This document shows positions 1 to 13,772 of a stretch of 64,000 nt of DNA, piece by piece. Numbering within the stretch: the stretch's first letter is position 1; each line of letters opens with the position of its first letter. The stretch is taken from assembly GCA_003693705.1 (NCBI GenBank), contig RBZT01000286.1, positions 124,001-188,000 on the forward strand. Direction: 5' to 3'. Below the pieces are notes generated by a model. That model did no database searches, was not told the origin of the DNA, and saw only the letters and a list, made by a program, of their open reading frames with translations. The translations under genes and the position numbers were made by a program. The stretch comes from Polymyxa betae (lineage: Eukaryota > Endomyxa > Phytomyxea > Plasmodiophorida > Plasmodiophoridae).

Positions 1-2905
1 ATCATTCAGCATCGATACAGCAATTGATGCCGGATATCGACTGACAAATGCAGACATCGTGGATAAATCTGAAAAGAAGAAGGTTCAGAAGATGATGGTA
101 TAGAAATGGCAGAGGAACGAACATGGTGAAATGGTATTAGCATCTTTGTCTTTATGGCTAACAAGTTCAAGTAGTGTTTTAAATATACGAGAAGCGCATG
201 GCTCTAATGCTTGATAAACTGATGATACATTCGAATTTGCCATAACAGTTAAACATTGAAGTCCTGTAGTAGCAACATTTCGAATTTCAACACAGGAGAG
301 GAATAACTCCAGACAGTTTTGGAAATCGGAACTGTCCAGCGATCCACCTGTAACATCCATCAGATGAAACAACAGACCGAGAAACTCAAATGAAAAAGCG
401 CCTCACCAAAGCAGGGGCAAAAATCAGCCAAAGCCGAACAGGCATAAATATGCACTTCTGTAGGACAGCTGGGAAGTTTCTTCGCGATCTCAAATAATGG
501 CTGGAATAGGAGAATCATTTCAGGGATTTCAGACTGATCATCATTAATGTGAAGACTCTTGCAAAGTGCAGCAGCACTTTCAAATGGAGCCACTGATAGC
601 TTGTCTATCATGTTGGGTCAGAAAGGTTGCAGACAACAGATTCAAGAAAACAGACTGGAATCATCATTGATGACGGTTATTAGCGCCTGTAATATAGACT
701 GAATATTCATCAAGCGTAGACGTGAACCTGGCAATAAACTAGTCAATGCTTTTAGAGTCTCAAGTCCAATTAGTTGAACGGATGTGTCGCTCTTATCAAC
801 AATTTCTGAAGAACAGATGAATACGTTGGACATAAGAGAAGTGATAATGAAAACCTGAAAGTGCAAATGACAGGACTTCATCTGATTCCGAGAATACTCG
901 AATTCCGAACAATGTTAAGATGGCTAATAAAGTATTGGCAGTGGAACGTTTTACTTCCAACTTAGCAGACATAATCTCAGGTCGTAACCTCGACATAATT
1001 TCCGATAAATATTCTGATGCGATATTGTCGACAGAGACATCGGAAGAGAGGCTCGAGAGCCTTTTCAGAAGAACGGAAAATGTGTCGAATACTTGAGCCT
1101 GAATATTTCTGAGATTTTTTCGTGAAGGATGATGTTGTCAGGTTATTGATACCTGAACAGCAGCGTCACGTTCGTTGAATCGATCCAAAAGTTGATTCAA
1201 GAGAGATGGAATATTGGTCAGAAAAGCAGATTTGAATGATCTGCAGCTGATCCATTCTGACAATAATCTTAAGGCTGCTAATCGCACCTAAAATCAACTA
1301 AGACGAACTCCAACCAGCACATTAAACGATATTCCGAATCGAAAGATCGACCCAACAACGGAGCGTTTTTACCTTCCAAGTAGTATCACCAGCGTCCTCT
1401 TCTGGTGCCATATCAGGTTCTAGACCCCAATCATCACCATCATATTCATCCATAGCGGTATCGATATCGTCATTCTCAACGAAATTCGGATCCAAAGTCA
1501 TCAACGTTAGAGCCGTGTTTAACAAGCTGCATCTGAACCGTTAGTAAGACGATTAGGCATAGGCAAATCGATAGACCTGGAGCGATATGCAGCCACGTAT
1601 TGGGGCCCGAATCGCACCAGGCATTCCAGTACGACCAAGGCCTGATAGCGAATAGTGACCATCTCCTCCTATGAAATCGTTACGAAACGGCCCAGTTAGA
1701 AGGCCCTGAGCACATACTTTGGCATCCTCAAAGTTCACTGCCTGATTCGGTACGATGATCTTCTCCAGAACCGGCATAATCGATGACGAATGCTGCACCA
1801 GACGCGATCCAGCTTTACGGGCCATATCAGACAGGGTCAGGACCAGTACGGCCAGTTTCTCATCCGGCAGATCTGATGAGATTCGCTTGGTGATCTCTTG
1901 CACTAAGTTTGCCAATTGTTGTGATGGACAGAAATTGGTGAATGAAGCCACAACACTCGGTATTAGACTGAATACAGATAATGAGTTTCATGCAGAGAAT
2001 GAAATATTGAATAGACAGAAAGGTGCAATAATGAAAGATGTCTCGACTTGATTGAATACCTGTTATTATAAACGGATTCGTCACTTAAAAGTCGGATGAG
2101 AATTGCCAAGATATTCTGGCAGTGTTCATCACCGACTGAGCATCCAACAAATTGCTCCAGAACGGTTTGCAACAGCATCAGACACCAGAAACGGGAATCG
2201 ATTTCCTCGCGATCCTCTGGACAAGATATCAGCCCGCATTCAATAGATTCGAGTTTGTCGTTTATACCAGTTCGTGTTCGCTTCTTTGCGCCTAAAGTAT
2301 CGAGAAGAACAGGGAGCAATAGATTCGAGACCTGTTCTCATCTCTGTATTTGAACACGATGAATAGAGCCTGATCATTATACCTGTTCTCCTAAACTAGA
2401 TGGTACATGTTCTAATACAGCACGTAATGCTTCAGCATAAACTTCCTTCAAATCCGATCCATTTTGTAGGTTCGACAGATTACTCAGTGTTCCGATGATT
2501 TCTATAACCTACAAAATCGTCAAGAAACACCCAAGAATTCAAGTGAAAAGTAATAACCTGGCTGGGGTCGAATTTCTCCACCATTGATGAGAAACTAATG
2601 AGTTATAGATTAGAAGCAATATGAAGTATTCGATGGCAGTTTGATACCAATTAACAGCAATTTGTTGAACATCGTTGCTGGAATCTTGCAAGCGTTTCAG
2701 CATAGCCTGTCTCATCTGTGTCTGCATTGGAGCATCAATAGCTTCCAGAGATTCGATCTCTCCTCGAAGGTCACTAATTGCCATGTATCGTTCATCTTTA
2801 TCATGATGAGAGCACTATGTCATAATCGCAATCAGAAATCAACTGTCACGATCTGGACCTTACCCGCTGGATCAAGGCTCGACAACGTTCGGTGGAATCA
2901 GCCAT
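1..2905 (-). CDS. CAND1: CAND1, cullin-associated NEDD8-dissociated protein (3' part cut by window edge)
   Basis: HEAT-repeat cullin exchange factor: CAND1 binds un-neddylated cullin-RBX1 and swaps substrate-receptor modules of SCF-type ligases. The chosen start at 2905 gives MADSTERCRALIQR, followed by an intron and then DKDERYMAISDL, which aligns with the CAND1 N-terminal DKDFRFMATNDL. Later exons show the HEAT segments around ARKAGSRL..IMPVLEKII (about 1700-1850) and the acidic insert after LMTLDPNF, ending DDDxxxx-TWKVK (1370-1520), a CAND1 landmark where animals have a long Asp/Glu run before SWKVRRAA. The gene continues leftward out of the window, so the C-terminal third is missing. A NEDD8 gene lies in the same window at 41.5 kb, the same pathway. 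Introns are short and numerous. Identity is secure; individual exon borders are not. Confidence 0.88.
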
Positions 2906-3665
2906 GAACCTGCTCTGGCTTGATCAGAACAGATTCTATTGAATGAGCACCCCGGGGTGTTCGGAACCGCACCACCATACAGACAAATCTTTCATAAAAA
3001 TATTCCACTGAATATTATCAATCTCGTTGGTGTCTATTTGTCGTTTATTTCCAGTTCTATGGAGTTTCTAACAGGGTCTTTTATCCAGGCTCTGCTTCTG
3101 CAAGCTGGCCGACTGCGTTGCTTCGAACAGATTACAGACGAATTAATACAGATGGCATAAATATTTATAATCATCTCTATATCATACAGCAGCTGACATG
3201 GCATCGTTTCGTTTGAAGGCTGCTAATCAATGGATTCTTTATTGTGGGTACCACATTGCTCGTTCGTGGTGCGATTCTTGTCTTCATTGCTTAAACTGTC
3301 TGCCAATCGCCTATACTTACATGTGTATATCTGAATCTATTCACTACTCCTAAACACTATATACAACCAATAGCAATGCTGTATCAATATTCTGTATGGC
3401 AGCTGTCAGGCTACCTATAGTACCAGTAACGTAACGGTGGGCTGCGTCACTACTCAGTTCCTGGCAAAATTGCGCGGCCTTCGGACTCGGTTCGAATTTG
3501 TCGACCTCGAACAAACGAAATTCGACTCTGTAATAACAGACAGATTCAGCAAACGAATTTCAATCGTCCACTATCGATTGACATAGTTTCTTCACTGATC
3601 ACTTATTATTCGTTCGTCTATCGTATTCCAGGCCCGGATTGTCGGCTTCTAACACCAACTCTCGA
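2906..3665. other. Intergenic, divergent promoter region between CAND1 and DP
   Basis: About 760 bases separating the divergently transcribed CAND1 (minus) and DP (plus) genes, so both promoters should lie here. It contains a perfect palindrome accccggggt near 2949-2958. I see no open reading frame with family similarity and no RNA gene. Confidence 0.5.
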
Positions 3666-5031
3666 ATGGATGCGGCAATCGCAGCGCGCCTTTCCAGTGA
3701 ATTCCGATCCATCATCGACGAATTCGACTTGGGACAGTTTGCCTGCTCGATCGGTGTGGATTCTCTGTCACCGTCGTCTAAGAGATCGTTAAATGAAGCA
3801 GCAACAACTGCTTATGATGAGGGGAAACTACATACGAAAATCCCTCGCCCGTTGCTGAAGGAACTGGAGGGAACTCAGATGAAACCCGAACCTCAGATTA
3901 GCACGAAATCATGTATGTTTTGTTAGTTGAAATATGTTCGGGACTAAGACATTATTATTTAGCGAAAGTAGCTGAAAGAACAGCAGCAAGTAAGCAGAAA
4001 GGCTTACGTCATTTCAGTTTGATTGTCTGTGAAAAACTTCGACAATTACGAGCGACAACTTATCATTCTGTATGACGATGCGATTCTGTTTCTGAATTCT
4101 TGCTGATCTTTTTTGTAAGGTGTCTGATGAGCTTGTTGCTGAGCTAACTGAAGTTAGCGGTCCTGCATTCCTGGGTGCTAACGGCAAAGTAATTTAATCG
4201 GGCGCAGATTGTATATCGCCTGTGCTAAGCAAAACCTAGAAATATGAGGCGAAAAATATTCGAAGGCGAGTTTACGATGCTTTAAACGTGTTGCTGGCGA
4301 TCGGTGTCATTCGAAAAGATAAAAAGCAGATTACCTGGGTCGGATTATCCAGTGCTGAGGTAGCTCTGACTTTATCAGTTTTTGGCTTTTATATGAATAT
4401 GCCTTTAGCCGCTACTGGATAGACAAAGGCAGATCTCGGAGCGTGATGCTGCGCTACAAAGCGTTGAATCCAAGCGACAACGACTTTCATTGCTGATGAG
4501 GCATTACATCGCTCACCATAACATCAATGAACGAAATCGAATCTCCCATCGAACAGGGAAACCGGTAGAAGAAAGGCTCTATTTTCCGTTCGCATTAATA
4601 CAAGCACCAAGGGACGCCATCGTCGAAGCAGAGGTTATGGTACTTTTAATTTTAAAAATCATTTCCAACAATGGGTTTAGATGAAAGACGAGCGAAGAAA
4701 GGTACGAATCATTGGAAACAAGCCATTCACTCTAAGAGAGGATAAACAACTTCTCATGAAAATGGGATGCGCCAGAATATCTTCTACCGATTTAGCCAGG
4801 CTCATACCTAAAGATATTGTTCCCTTTTACAGCCCAAATCATATATCACAGCATGCCGCTTTTGGGGCTCCTGTTCAGGTACGTAATGCAATTGTTTCGA
4901 CTGATCTTGTTTCAATTGTATGCGTTAGTTATCCACTGATCCAGCGCTATACGAAGACATCCACTGATACTGTTTTATATATTTTATCACTAACCACTGC
5001 TCCAATATATTTATTCATACTAAACCCCTAA
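3666..5031 (+). CDS. TFDP: Transcription factor DP (E2F dimerization partner)
   Basis: DP proteins pair with E2F to bind TTTSSCGC sites and control the G1/S transition; the protein is nuclear. The start is the ATG at 3666 ([13 protein letters not shown]). After an N-terminal regulatory segment come the DP winged-helix exons: [14 protein letters not shown] (about 4000), [12 protein letters not shown] (4120) and [19 protein letters not shown] (4255-4310), then [11 protein letters not shown]. The signature [10 protein letters not shown] and KKEIKW-like strand are diagnostic of DP rather than E2F. The following exons give the dimerization and marked-box region: [27 protein letters not shown], and [14 protein letters not shown] followed by [13 protein letters not shown], matching the DP C-terminal region. 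The end is uncertain; the last reading frame runs to 5031 but a splice at about 4878 is possible. EAPP, an E2F-associated protein, lies at 45 kb. Confidence 0.9.
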
Positions 5032-5709
5032 TTATTCTGAGCCTACGTCACCGCTGCGCTCATTTCGCTTCGGTATTGTTATTGACGCTTCTACGATGTG
5101 TTGTGCTTTGAAACTGTACGTAATTCTGCGGAATTAAATTCAGGCACCAGGATTCCAACTGAATCTGATTGTGGACGCTCAAGATAGTATGCCTGTTTTG
5201 TCGCGAAAGAATCTCCAACATTAGTCTTTCCACAAGTGGCCAACTTATTGCCAAAAAATAGACCGAAATGAAAGCTGCCTGCATAATCCTAGTGAACCAT
5301 CAAATGCAGTCTGATTTATCAACCTATTTAGAACCAAAGAACAGATTTTGACGCAGAGCGTTCCCGCTTTTCCTCGATCACGTTCTGATGTTTTCACATC
5401 GCTGGAATTCCAGTTTGGGTCCAGATCTCTTACACAGATATACTGAAGATGCAACAATGTGTAACCAGGAAATTAATTGCAATTTTGTATCAATAATACC
5501 GGTAAGGAAAAGGTTTCCCTTCTTATTTTATATACGATAGATTTTGGAAAGATTGTATTTTGAATATTACTATGAATAAACAGGCTCGAACTGAACCTCA
5601 GACATTCAATGTGCCACTGCATTCCCCTCAAGAATCCTGACGAATATTATTGGACCTCTGGTTTTTGGGTTCGCTTTGATAACAGCTTCGGCTGCAAACG
5701 GCCTCAGTT
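5032..5709. other. Gap between convergent DP and UBR4 genes, coding status unclear
   Basis: The stretch between the DP 3' end and the UBR4 stop codon. Plus-strand open frames at about 5050-5120 (PLRSFRFGIVIDAST) and 5345-5445 (TQSVPAFPRSRSDVFT) have a codon look that could be exons, perhaps an extra 3' part of the DP gene. I could not join them with convincing splice sites or match a family. Otherwise nothing is recognised. Confidence 0.3.
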
Positions 5710-8700
5710 TCAGGTACTGCATTCATCGGCTAAAGACCATAAGGAGAGAATAAAACTGTATCCCGATTGATGCGCTAGCATATCCGGATTGCACATGGTC
5801 AATAAAGTATCAAGATTTGCTTCTGCAAGAATCTTTGTACTCAGCGTCTGGCAGAATTCATCGAGACTTAAAAGCATGTCTTGATGACGATGCCTAACAT
5901 AGCGTAACAGCCGATCCCAAGCGTTGCCAATGTCGTTTCCAGTGGCGTCGGGTTCAAATTTGACAAGGCATTCATGGATATAATCAACTATGATATTATT
6001 AGCATGACGCTCACAATGAGAATGTAAGCATACCCATTAGGTAGAATATTAACGACGGCCTGACGGATTCTACCACGGATTCTCCTAATTCCACTGCTTG
6101 TTTGTTAGTGCTGATGCTGCTACTACTGTTGCTGTTAGTGGTTCGACGCTTCTTCGTGGGCGGACTTTCGCTAGCCTGAAAAAAAAACGTTCAAATCGGA
6201 AAGCAACAGTCTTATGAAGTACTTTTTCTGGTTGAGATTTTTTGGAGAAGATAATCAGGCGTCGAAGGAACGTATGACGCTCCCGCAGCCACTCATCCGG
6301 TTTAAGAACAAGCAAACTGCACACCAAATGATATTCCATCGCATAGCTAAAAGAGTATGCCTGATTCGAATTATTGAGATCCACTAGGATATCGATTGTG
6401 CTAACCGGTGTGCCATCAGAAAATGCAAGGGATAACCACTGTTCCTTGGGGTCACAAGTAGACTGCATTACAGCTTTTCGCAGTCGAGTCTTTACTTCAC
6501 TTGGACTGCTGCTCATGAGGAAAGCCCCCTAGAACAAAATCAGAACGGAAAGGAGAAGCGACTAAAACACATCTACCAGTTGTATAAGATACGGAATAAA
6601 TCGAATGTTGGATTGGCGACCACCACCTTTGCTGTGTTCGGAAAAAGATTTATCCTGAACAAATCGCACCAAAAGCAAGCGAAGATTATGAAGCAGTACT
6701 TCGACTCTGAGAACTAATTGGCAACAGATTCGGAATTAGAGTTGGTTCTTACTTTTGTAACTGAAATGCCGACCGAAATGGAATGTTGCGCCAGTAATCG
6801 TCAGTGCGAAGGGCGTATTCATCCAATGAATTCGATTTGTGAAGAATAGGAAATATGTTATTGCAAAGCGTATGAGCGTTCCTCAAAGTTGCCCCTTCCC
6901 ATTCGGATTTAGGAGGCTTTTTCCTTCTATCGGCTCCTGCAGCGTCCGAGTGGCATGTGTAATGAATCGTATTGAAGTGTGTCACTGATGTCAAACCGAT
7001 ATTCTCGTCCCTGGTTCAAGATTAAACACTCCAAGAAAGCATTTTGCAGTTCTTACTTTGAACTGCAATCGACATTGAGGTTGACCTCTTTGTCGAAAAC
7101 ATAAAATCCTAGCATGTCCCTGGGCTTGTACGCATATCCTTCTTGACAAACCATGCAGGTAAGACCAGGATCAGACGCAACAGACTCCATGCCTAAAATC
7201 GACGCAGGTGCTTTCCCGCAAGGTTGAAGCCCTATATTATCATAAAACCTGGTACATTCCATAGTCATTATATCACTAACCTAACTGATCCAGAAGTTTC
7301 TTCCTCTTCGCTAAAGCGGCCTTCTTTCGCGAATTCCGAGAATCATCTCTGAGTTTTTGAACAACAGTAACGACGCTCGGGCAATTATCGCATAAAGCCT
7401 CTAACAAATTCTCAGCTAAAGGACCAACTCTGTTGACTGAGGTGATGCGTTCTGAGAGGAAATGGGAATCGGAAAGACGTCGGACTATAAGTTAGGGATA
7501 TTACCGAGACGATGCAGGAGAGGAATAATTGGAAGGGCAGTAATTTGAGATTGTTCGAATCCTTTCACAAGTCCCGTCAAAATTCTTAGAACATAGGGTA
7601 AAGATTCGTTTGAGGCTACACTTGACTGAGACTCGATTGATTTCAAATAATTGTACGCTGCAGGTACAATGGATTCTGACGCCAAAGATCGTAGTTCTGA
7701 TTCACTTTGTTATCAAATTGACTGAGACGACCAAATTTATACCAACCATAGGACACTTCAGGAGATGAGCTTGTTAAGCTTTCTGCAACAAAAGCAAAAC
7801 ACTCCGCTGGGAAGATGTTCTGTAACAAAAAGTGAACATTCGTGTTGCAAACGCTGATTTGATATACCTTTTGATTCGCATCAATTGATTGCCAGTCAAG
7901 ATGGGACATAAAGGATTGTAAAAGAACTTGGGCAGGAGATTGTAGTCCACGAGTTATACCTGGTAACAGACTTGCTAACCGTGGCCAGGCAGAAGGAAGC
8001 GGAGAATGACACAATAGGAAGTCGGTAATCTTTCGAACATCATCAACTAAAAACGAATCCATTTGCGAAAGAAAGAGGTAGACAGACGACAGACTCACCT
8101 GCATCAGCAACATTCCCATCAACGATTGTGGCCAAAATGTCCAGCAAATCGTTGGATACTTGACTACTATACTGATTCGGATACGGGGAGCGAAAAACTG
8201 TCAGCAATAGCGACAGCAGGAAATGGTAACCAGGATTTAAAAATGGTCGATTTCTAACGAATCAATTAAGCAACATAGCGATAATGACATCATGAAATCG
8301 GCATACTTTTCTATATAGGCACAATATCGAAGCGTCCTAATCGATAGAGCAGCATATTGGGTTTCGAGATCGTCCTCGCCGAACGGCCGTTTCAGGGCTT
8401 GAAGCTGTACGAGCAGCTGGGCAATACCACCACATTCTCCAACAACCGATAATGGGGCGTACTAGATTATGATTAGTGAAACAGCAATTGAAATCGACCA
8501 ACAACCTTTAATTGTGGTTCAACTTGATCAGACTCGTCATTTAACTGTGTTATTATATCTTCAGTTGCTTCACCATCAAGGCCTTTCAATCGGTATGTAA
8601 CCACCATTGATGAAGAATCAATGACCAAATCGTCATAGTCTGAATCGTAATCGACAACTGAAGTCGAGCCTGCACACTATTCAGATTTGGAGAGTGAAAG

Positions 8701-11700
8701 AGAAAGATCACAAACCTGCAAGTAAGGCAGGCTTCCATAACTTCTGGTAAACTCCGGCGATAGGAAGTGATAGGTCAATAATGCAACCATTAACCAACAG
8801 CTCAAACATTCCAGCAGCATCCTAATCGTGTTTCAGCGAGAAAAAAACGTTGATCAAATTATGCAAAACCTCTAGATCTAAGTCACGACAGATTTTGTTC
8901 TTTAAATCTTCCATCGTTACGAGATCGGCTGATGAGTAAGGAGTCTTTTTCATGTTGCCACGTATAAATTCCTAAGAACAGCTTAGCTTCAAAAACGCAA
9001 GCTTGTAAAATGAGACAAACAACCTCTTGCGATAAAGCTTTACGTAAAAGAAGTTGACAATGATCGTTATTATGGTTCGGATGGACTGCGGCATCAATCT
9101 GTTCCAAAATGCGAATTGACGTTCGGATGTCGATGCGGCTGCGGCTGAGTGCTTCGATGTAAGCACGAATCAATATCATTCGATCGGCATCGGATTCAGA
9201 GAACACCTAATTATATAAGACGTATGTGGACAAAAATTTCAAATTTACTTCATCGATGACATGAAGCAGCATCATGGCAGCATCTTGAATCTGTTTAGTA
9301 CGGCAGAGGTAGAAACCCTAATGAATCACTTTCAGCAATATGACAACAAACAAACTATTAGCAAATACTTGAAGACACAAGAATGCATCGACAAAGGAAG
9401 AAACGTTGCATTTCAAGCAATCTCGAACAGAGACAATAGAATCAGAGAAATGATTCAGCAGTGACACGGCACCCAGAAGCGGATATGACGCTTCAATACG
9501 ACCTTTTTTTAAAAATGAAACCTGCTTTCAATCAAAATTCCGAAATCAAAATTCTTATTCGCAAACCTCTCGAGTCATTAATGCAATGAACACATCAACA
9601 AGAAGCGGATTCGACATTGCCGGTTTGCATTCCGCACGATGAGCAAGATCGTCAAAAAGATCAAAAAGCTGAACAGACGACGCGCCTGAAACCGCGTTAT
9701 CGGACTTGAAATTAAGCTGTTCAGGTTTGTTACCCAGATGAGTAGATACGATGACTTGAATTAAAGTAGGAATGAGAGCATCCCGAGCATGCTGTGAGCG
9801 CTCACATAAAATCCGGATCAATTCCGCTGTCTTGATTCGAACATCAAGAGATGCAAGACTCAGGATCAGTTTCCGAAGCCATCCAACGTCAGCGAAACGA
9901 TACAACGTCGATGCACGTAGCCAACTGGGACAATATCGCAGGAGAAAAGAGCGGACTAAACGTTCAGGTTAGTTGTATATAGTGTATAGCATCAGGCATA
10001 CCAGTCATTGATTCAGACGAAAACGAAGACGCTAGTAGGGTGTCAACAAAAACTTTGATTGAAATCGCCGGCTTCTGCTCAGCGGAGGAATCGGGACCTC
10101 GACGAGATTTTCGACAAATTGAATTCATATGAGAACGGGCAGACACCGACGAGGGTGATCCAGACATAAGCTGATGTTTTCGAGTAAGCTTTGAAGCCGA
10201 AACAGTTACTGAAGTCTAGGATAAAATGAGAAGTTTGAAAAAAAAAATTCTCGACAGCGAACCTGTGTTTCAGATCGCGAGAAAAGCCTTATAAGAAATG
10301 AAAGGCAAGGCACCAGGACATGCTGACTAACGAGAGCGTTATCATGCCCTTTGGCAACGGCAATAAGGAAAACTCGAAGAACTGCTTGAACACGCATTGC
10401 CCATTGATCATGAGTAGTAGAATCCAAAGAGCAGATATTAAGTAAAATCGTTGCGTAATTCGATAGAGCTTGATTAGGAATGCATTCTGACAGGTTGTCG
10501 ATAAGCAAACGAAGACGAGATTCCAAAGCATTATAGAACTGAATTTCACAGTTTTGTGATGATTCGCAGAGAGATGTCAGAATTGTTCGAGCTCTAGGAA
10601 AGATGTCAGCGAAGCTATTGCAAACTTAAGTGTTCTCACCGATCTCTTTCTGAAGATGATTCAGACCAACAAGCCTGATGTAATAAATCTGGAAGCAAAT
10701 TGGACGATATTAAAACAGGTTGCACGACTTTCGAAGAAGAAAGGATCTGGAAAAGTGGTTAATATCAGCAAGAATCAAATCAATGATGAGGCGTACTTGG
10801 AGTATTTGCCCTGACAGATTTACAAAATTTCTTAGGCAAACATAGCATATATTGGACAGTTCGTGTACTTCCATGGTCAAGTTTGTACAGGGCTCGAGCG
10901 CCTGTTGCGAGCGTTTCATATAACGAAGCAATTCCTGACGAGCTGCCACTACAATAGCATAATTGGAGCACGTGCTGCGATACGTGGACTGAACACAAAT
11001 CAATGGGCGCGTATAACATCTATTGAACCATACTCGTGCTTCACGATAAATCCGAGTCAATCGACCTTGAGAAATAGATTCAGATGATAAAAGTGATACA
11101 ATATCTGAGCGGTGAGATACTGTATCGTCAAGAGAAGCCTAAAAACGTCAGATTAACGAAAAGATCATGTAAAGTTTTACCTGTAATTCAACTGCATGTG
11201 TGCAAAGAATCTTATCTAATAGATGGCGGCGATCTTTCTCATTACGAATCGAAGCCACTGTAAAGGACGGTCGCGCTGATATAGAAATTTGCAATTGCGC
11301 AAACCTGCAGAATCCACATTCATTGCAAAGGAAGCCATCCAGATGCTCGTAATTGATGTTCCGACATTGCCGACACTGAAACGCGTTCTCCTTACATTGA
11401 GAGCAAATTCCATGCCGTGATGTAACAGGAGAGCGACATCTAAAAAACACGTTAGGAAGAAATATCTTTGAGTCCAGAGTATTACCTAGGGCATAAAATA
11501 ATTTCTAGAGACCCGTCCATGCTTTCATAAAAATCGACAAACTCGATCAGAATATTAAATGCACAAAAGTCGGTGCCCGTAGCAATAACGATATCGCTAG
11601 TCCATGGTTGCAGCCGTATGGATTTTGCTAGGGTCCAGCGGTCCCATTTGTCTTTCAACGATGCTAGGCTATCGATCTTCGGCCAAAAATGAACATTATT

Positions 11701-13536
11701 AGCAATAACCAACATCGTCACGAACCTTTTCAGCATTGAAGTACAAACGGATGTTCTTAATCGACCGAAAAGTGCTCATTTCTTCCAACCGAATGTGAAC
11801 AGATCTGATGCTTTTCATTTCTTGCAATCGAATCATACGCGTGCAGTGCGTGAATTTGGCTTCACTTTCGACATCGCGTACTTTGAACATTTCGAAATCT
11901 CCGAATTTATCACAGCACATAGGACACGGCTCGGCTTCTAAGTAATAGCCGAATTTTTCGTTCAAATTTGAGCTACTGCCAGAACTTATGTTTTGGTTGG
12001 AAGAGGGTAAATCCTGTTCAGCTAGGTTCAAATATCGTCCGATAGTGCGGTAGACGTGTGCATTGGGATGTTGCGATAAAGCTTTCTCAGCGTCGCGAGA
12101 TAACTGAACAAATTGCTTCAAGGCACCAAAGGCAGAAGAATCATTATCTGCAATGCTCATATCTTTGATCATATTGGCCCAAAGCAACGCAAACTGTTCC
12201 GCTCTTATACCCGCTGAAGGCATTCGGATCAATCTCTCACTGAGCAAAGGCAGCAGGATCGAATGACCAGTGTTCCGAATGACAAATGATGCATCTTCCC
12301 TCATCTTTTGCGATGGTGCATAAGTCAGTATATCAAGCAAATGCTCGATAATATTCGGCTTTAGTTGGCTGAACGAGTGGCTGCCGCATAAAGTCAGCAA
12401 CCGCAGAAACAATCCAGGTAGGTCGGTCAGGTCAGCAATTGCTCCTTCGAGCAAGAACTGAAAGACGTCTGGTTTGCCATTTATATACTCGAACCAGACG
12501 GAAAAATTGTTTGTAGCAAGTCGAATTAGAGAAGACATAGAGGAATGTAACTGGACTTGGACATTGAATGAGATATCAAAAGTGTCAGGTAACAGAAGCG
12601 AACGAATGTATCCTAGTAGTAACTCGAACAAATAATTAAGATATGTGATTGATTGTTGCTGAGGTGAGCCACAGGCAGATGACATCGCCGAAGTTGCTTT
12701 CGATTTTACGACTGAGCCGTCTGGACAAATTGCAACAGCTGGGGATAGGAGCGGAATCCACGACGGCTCAGCCAGCTTCAAATGATTAATCACATGGAAT
12801 ACGAGATGAAAGAAATTAAAGAAATCTGTAGAGAATCGCTCATCTGGACAATCAGTACTTTCAACAAGACGGGCCGTGCATAAAATCGCCGTGTCAGACG
12901 ATGGAAGGTTGACGCGAAGAACATCCAGCATAAATCGGGACCAATCAGACTTCACTTCAGAAGATAATGACGACGCCGAGACACTCCCAGCAGCGATAAG
13001 AACAGAACTGATCGCCGCTAATTCCTCTGCCGAAAGTTCTTGAGCGTGCTTGTCGGATATCTGAGAAAATGTTCAAAATATGTTCTAAAGAGCACAATAG
13101 GATTTTTGAATAGCATGCCTTGGTTTGCCCTAAAATATTCAAACAGTACATGAAAAATCCATCATTGGCGTCAGAATTTGACTGGAGAGCTGTCAAGATC
13201 TCTAATCGAGGAACGGCTGATTTTGTCAGATTGGCATGTATCTCGTTGGCAAATAAGCATCGAATCAGCGATTTCGACACCATAGCACGAGCCAAATCAG
13301 CTGAGTTATTGGGGAGATTGGTTGTTTGAGGAATGGATGTAGATCCTCTACGATTTTGGTCCAGCTGGGAGCTCATAGTAACAGCCATTTTCAATAATGT
13401 TCGTTCGTCTTCGGGATCGACGCCTCGAGGGACTCTGCAACAGATATTACAGATCTAAACAGCAAAATAATTTAATAACTGACAGGAGTCGATAAAGGGC
13501 ATCCAGCTGCCGCTGCGACAGAGCAGCAGGCTCCAT
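5710..13536 (-). CDS. UBR4: UBR4/BIG-type E3 ubiquitin ligase, C-terminal half only
   Basis: UBR4 (Poe in flies, BIG in plants) is a giant N-degron and quality-control E3 with a C-terminal hemi-RING and UBR zinc-interacting module. The start at 13536 gives MEPAALSQRQLDALYRLL. Recognisable blocks in order: a large helical segment (11.7-12.95 kb); a Cys-rich zinc module with GICSQCKENAFQCRQCRNIN and LCNECGFC (11.3-11.45 kb) equal to the UBR4 VYQCHKCRSINY element; then the terminal E3 module with CMVCQEGYAYKPRDMLGFY (about 7.15 kb), THFNTIHYTCHSDA and SEWEGATLRNAHTLCN (6.8-6.99 kb), EQWLSLAFSDG..PDEWLRERHTFLRRL (6.2-6.45 kb), and a tail ending HQSGYSFI. Animal UBR4 is about 5200 residues with a UBR box in its first half; 7.8 kb with about 20 introns can encode only roughly 2200, and no UBR box is seen. 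Either a shortened gene or a split locus. Confidence 0.85.
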
Positions 13537-13772
13537 ATTGGACGCCAGCAACGATCAACTGTGGCTCCTGATGGGAGATAGGAATGGTAATGCGTCCCGG
13601 CTACAGTATTATGAAACCGCCTAGTGAGGTATAGACGAAATATTGCTAAAATGACTGGTTTGCTGATACCATTAATGGGAGACGTTGGATTGTGACGCAC
13701 TCGGCATTCCTGACTCCTCGGCTCCGGTAATTTCCCCTTCTCGAAATTATTGTTGTCATTAAGAAATGTTCT

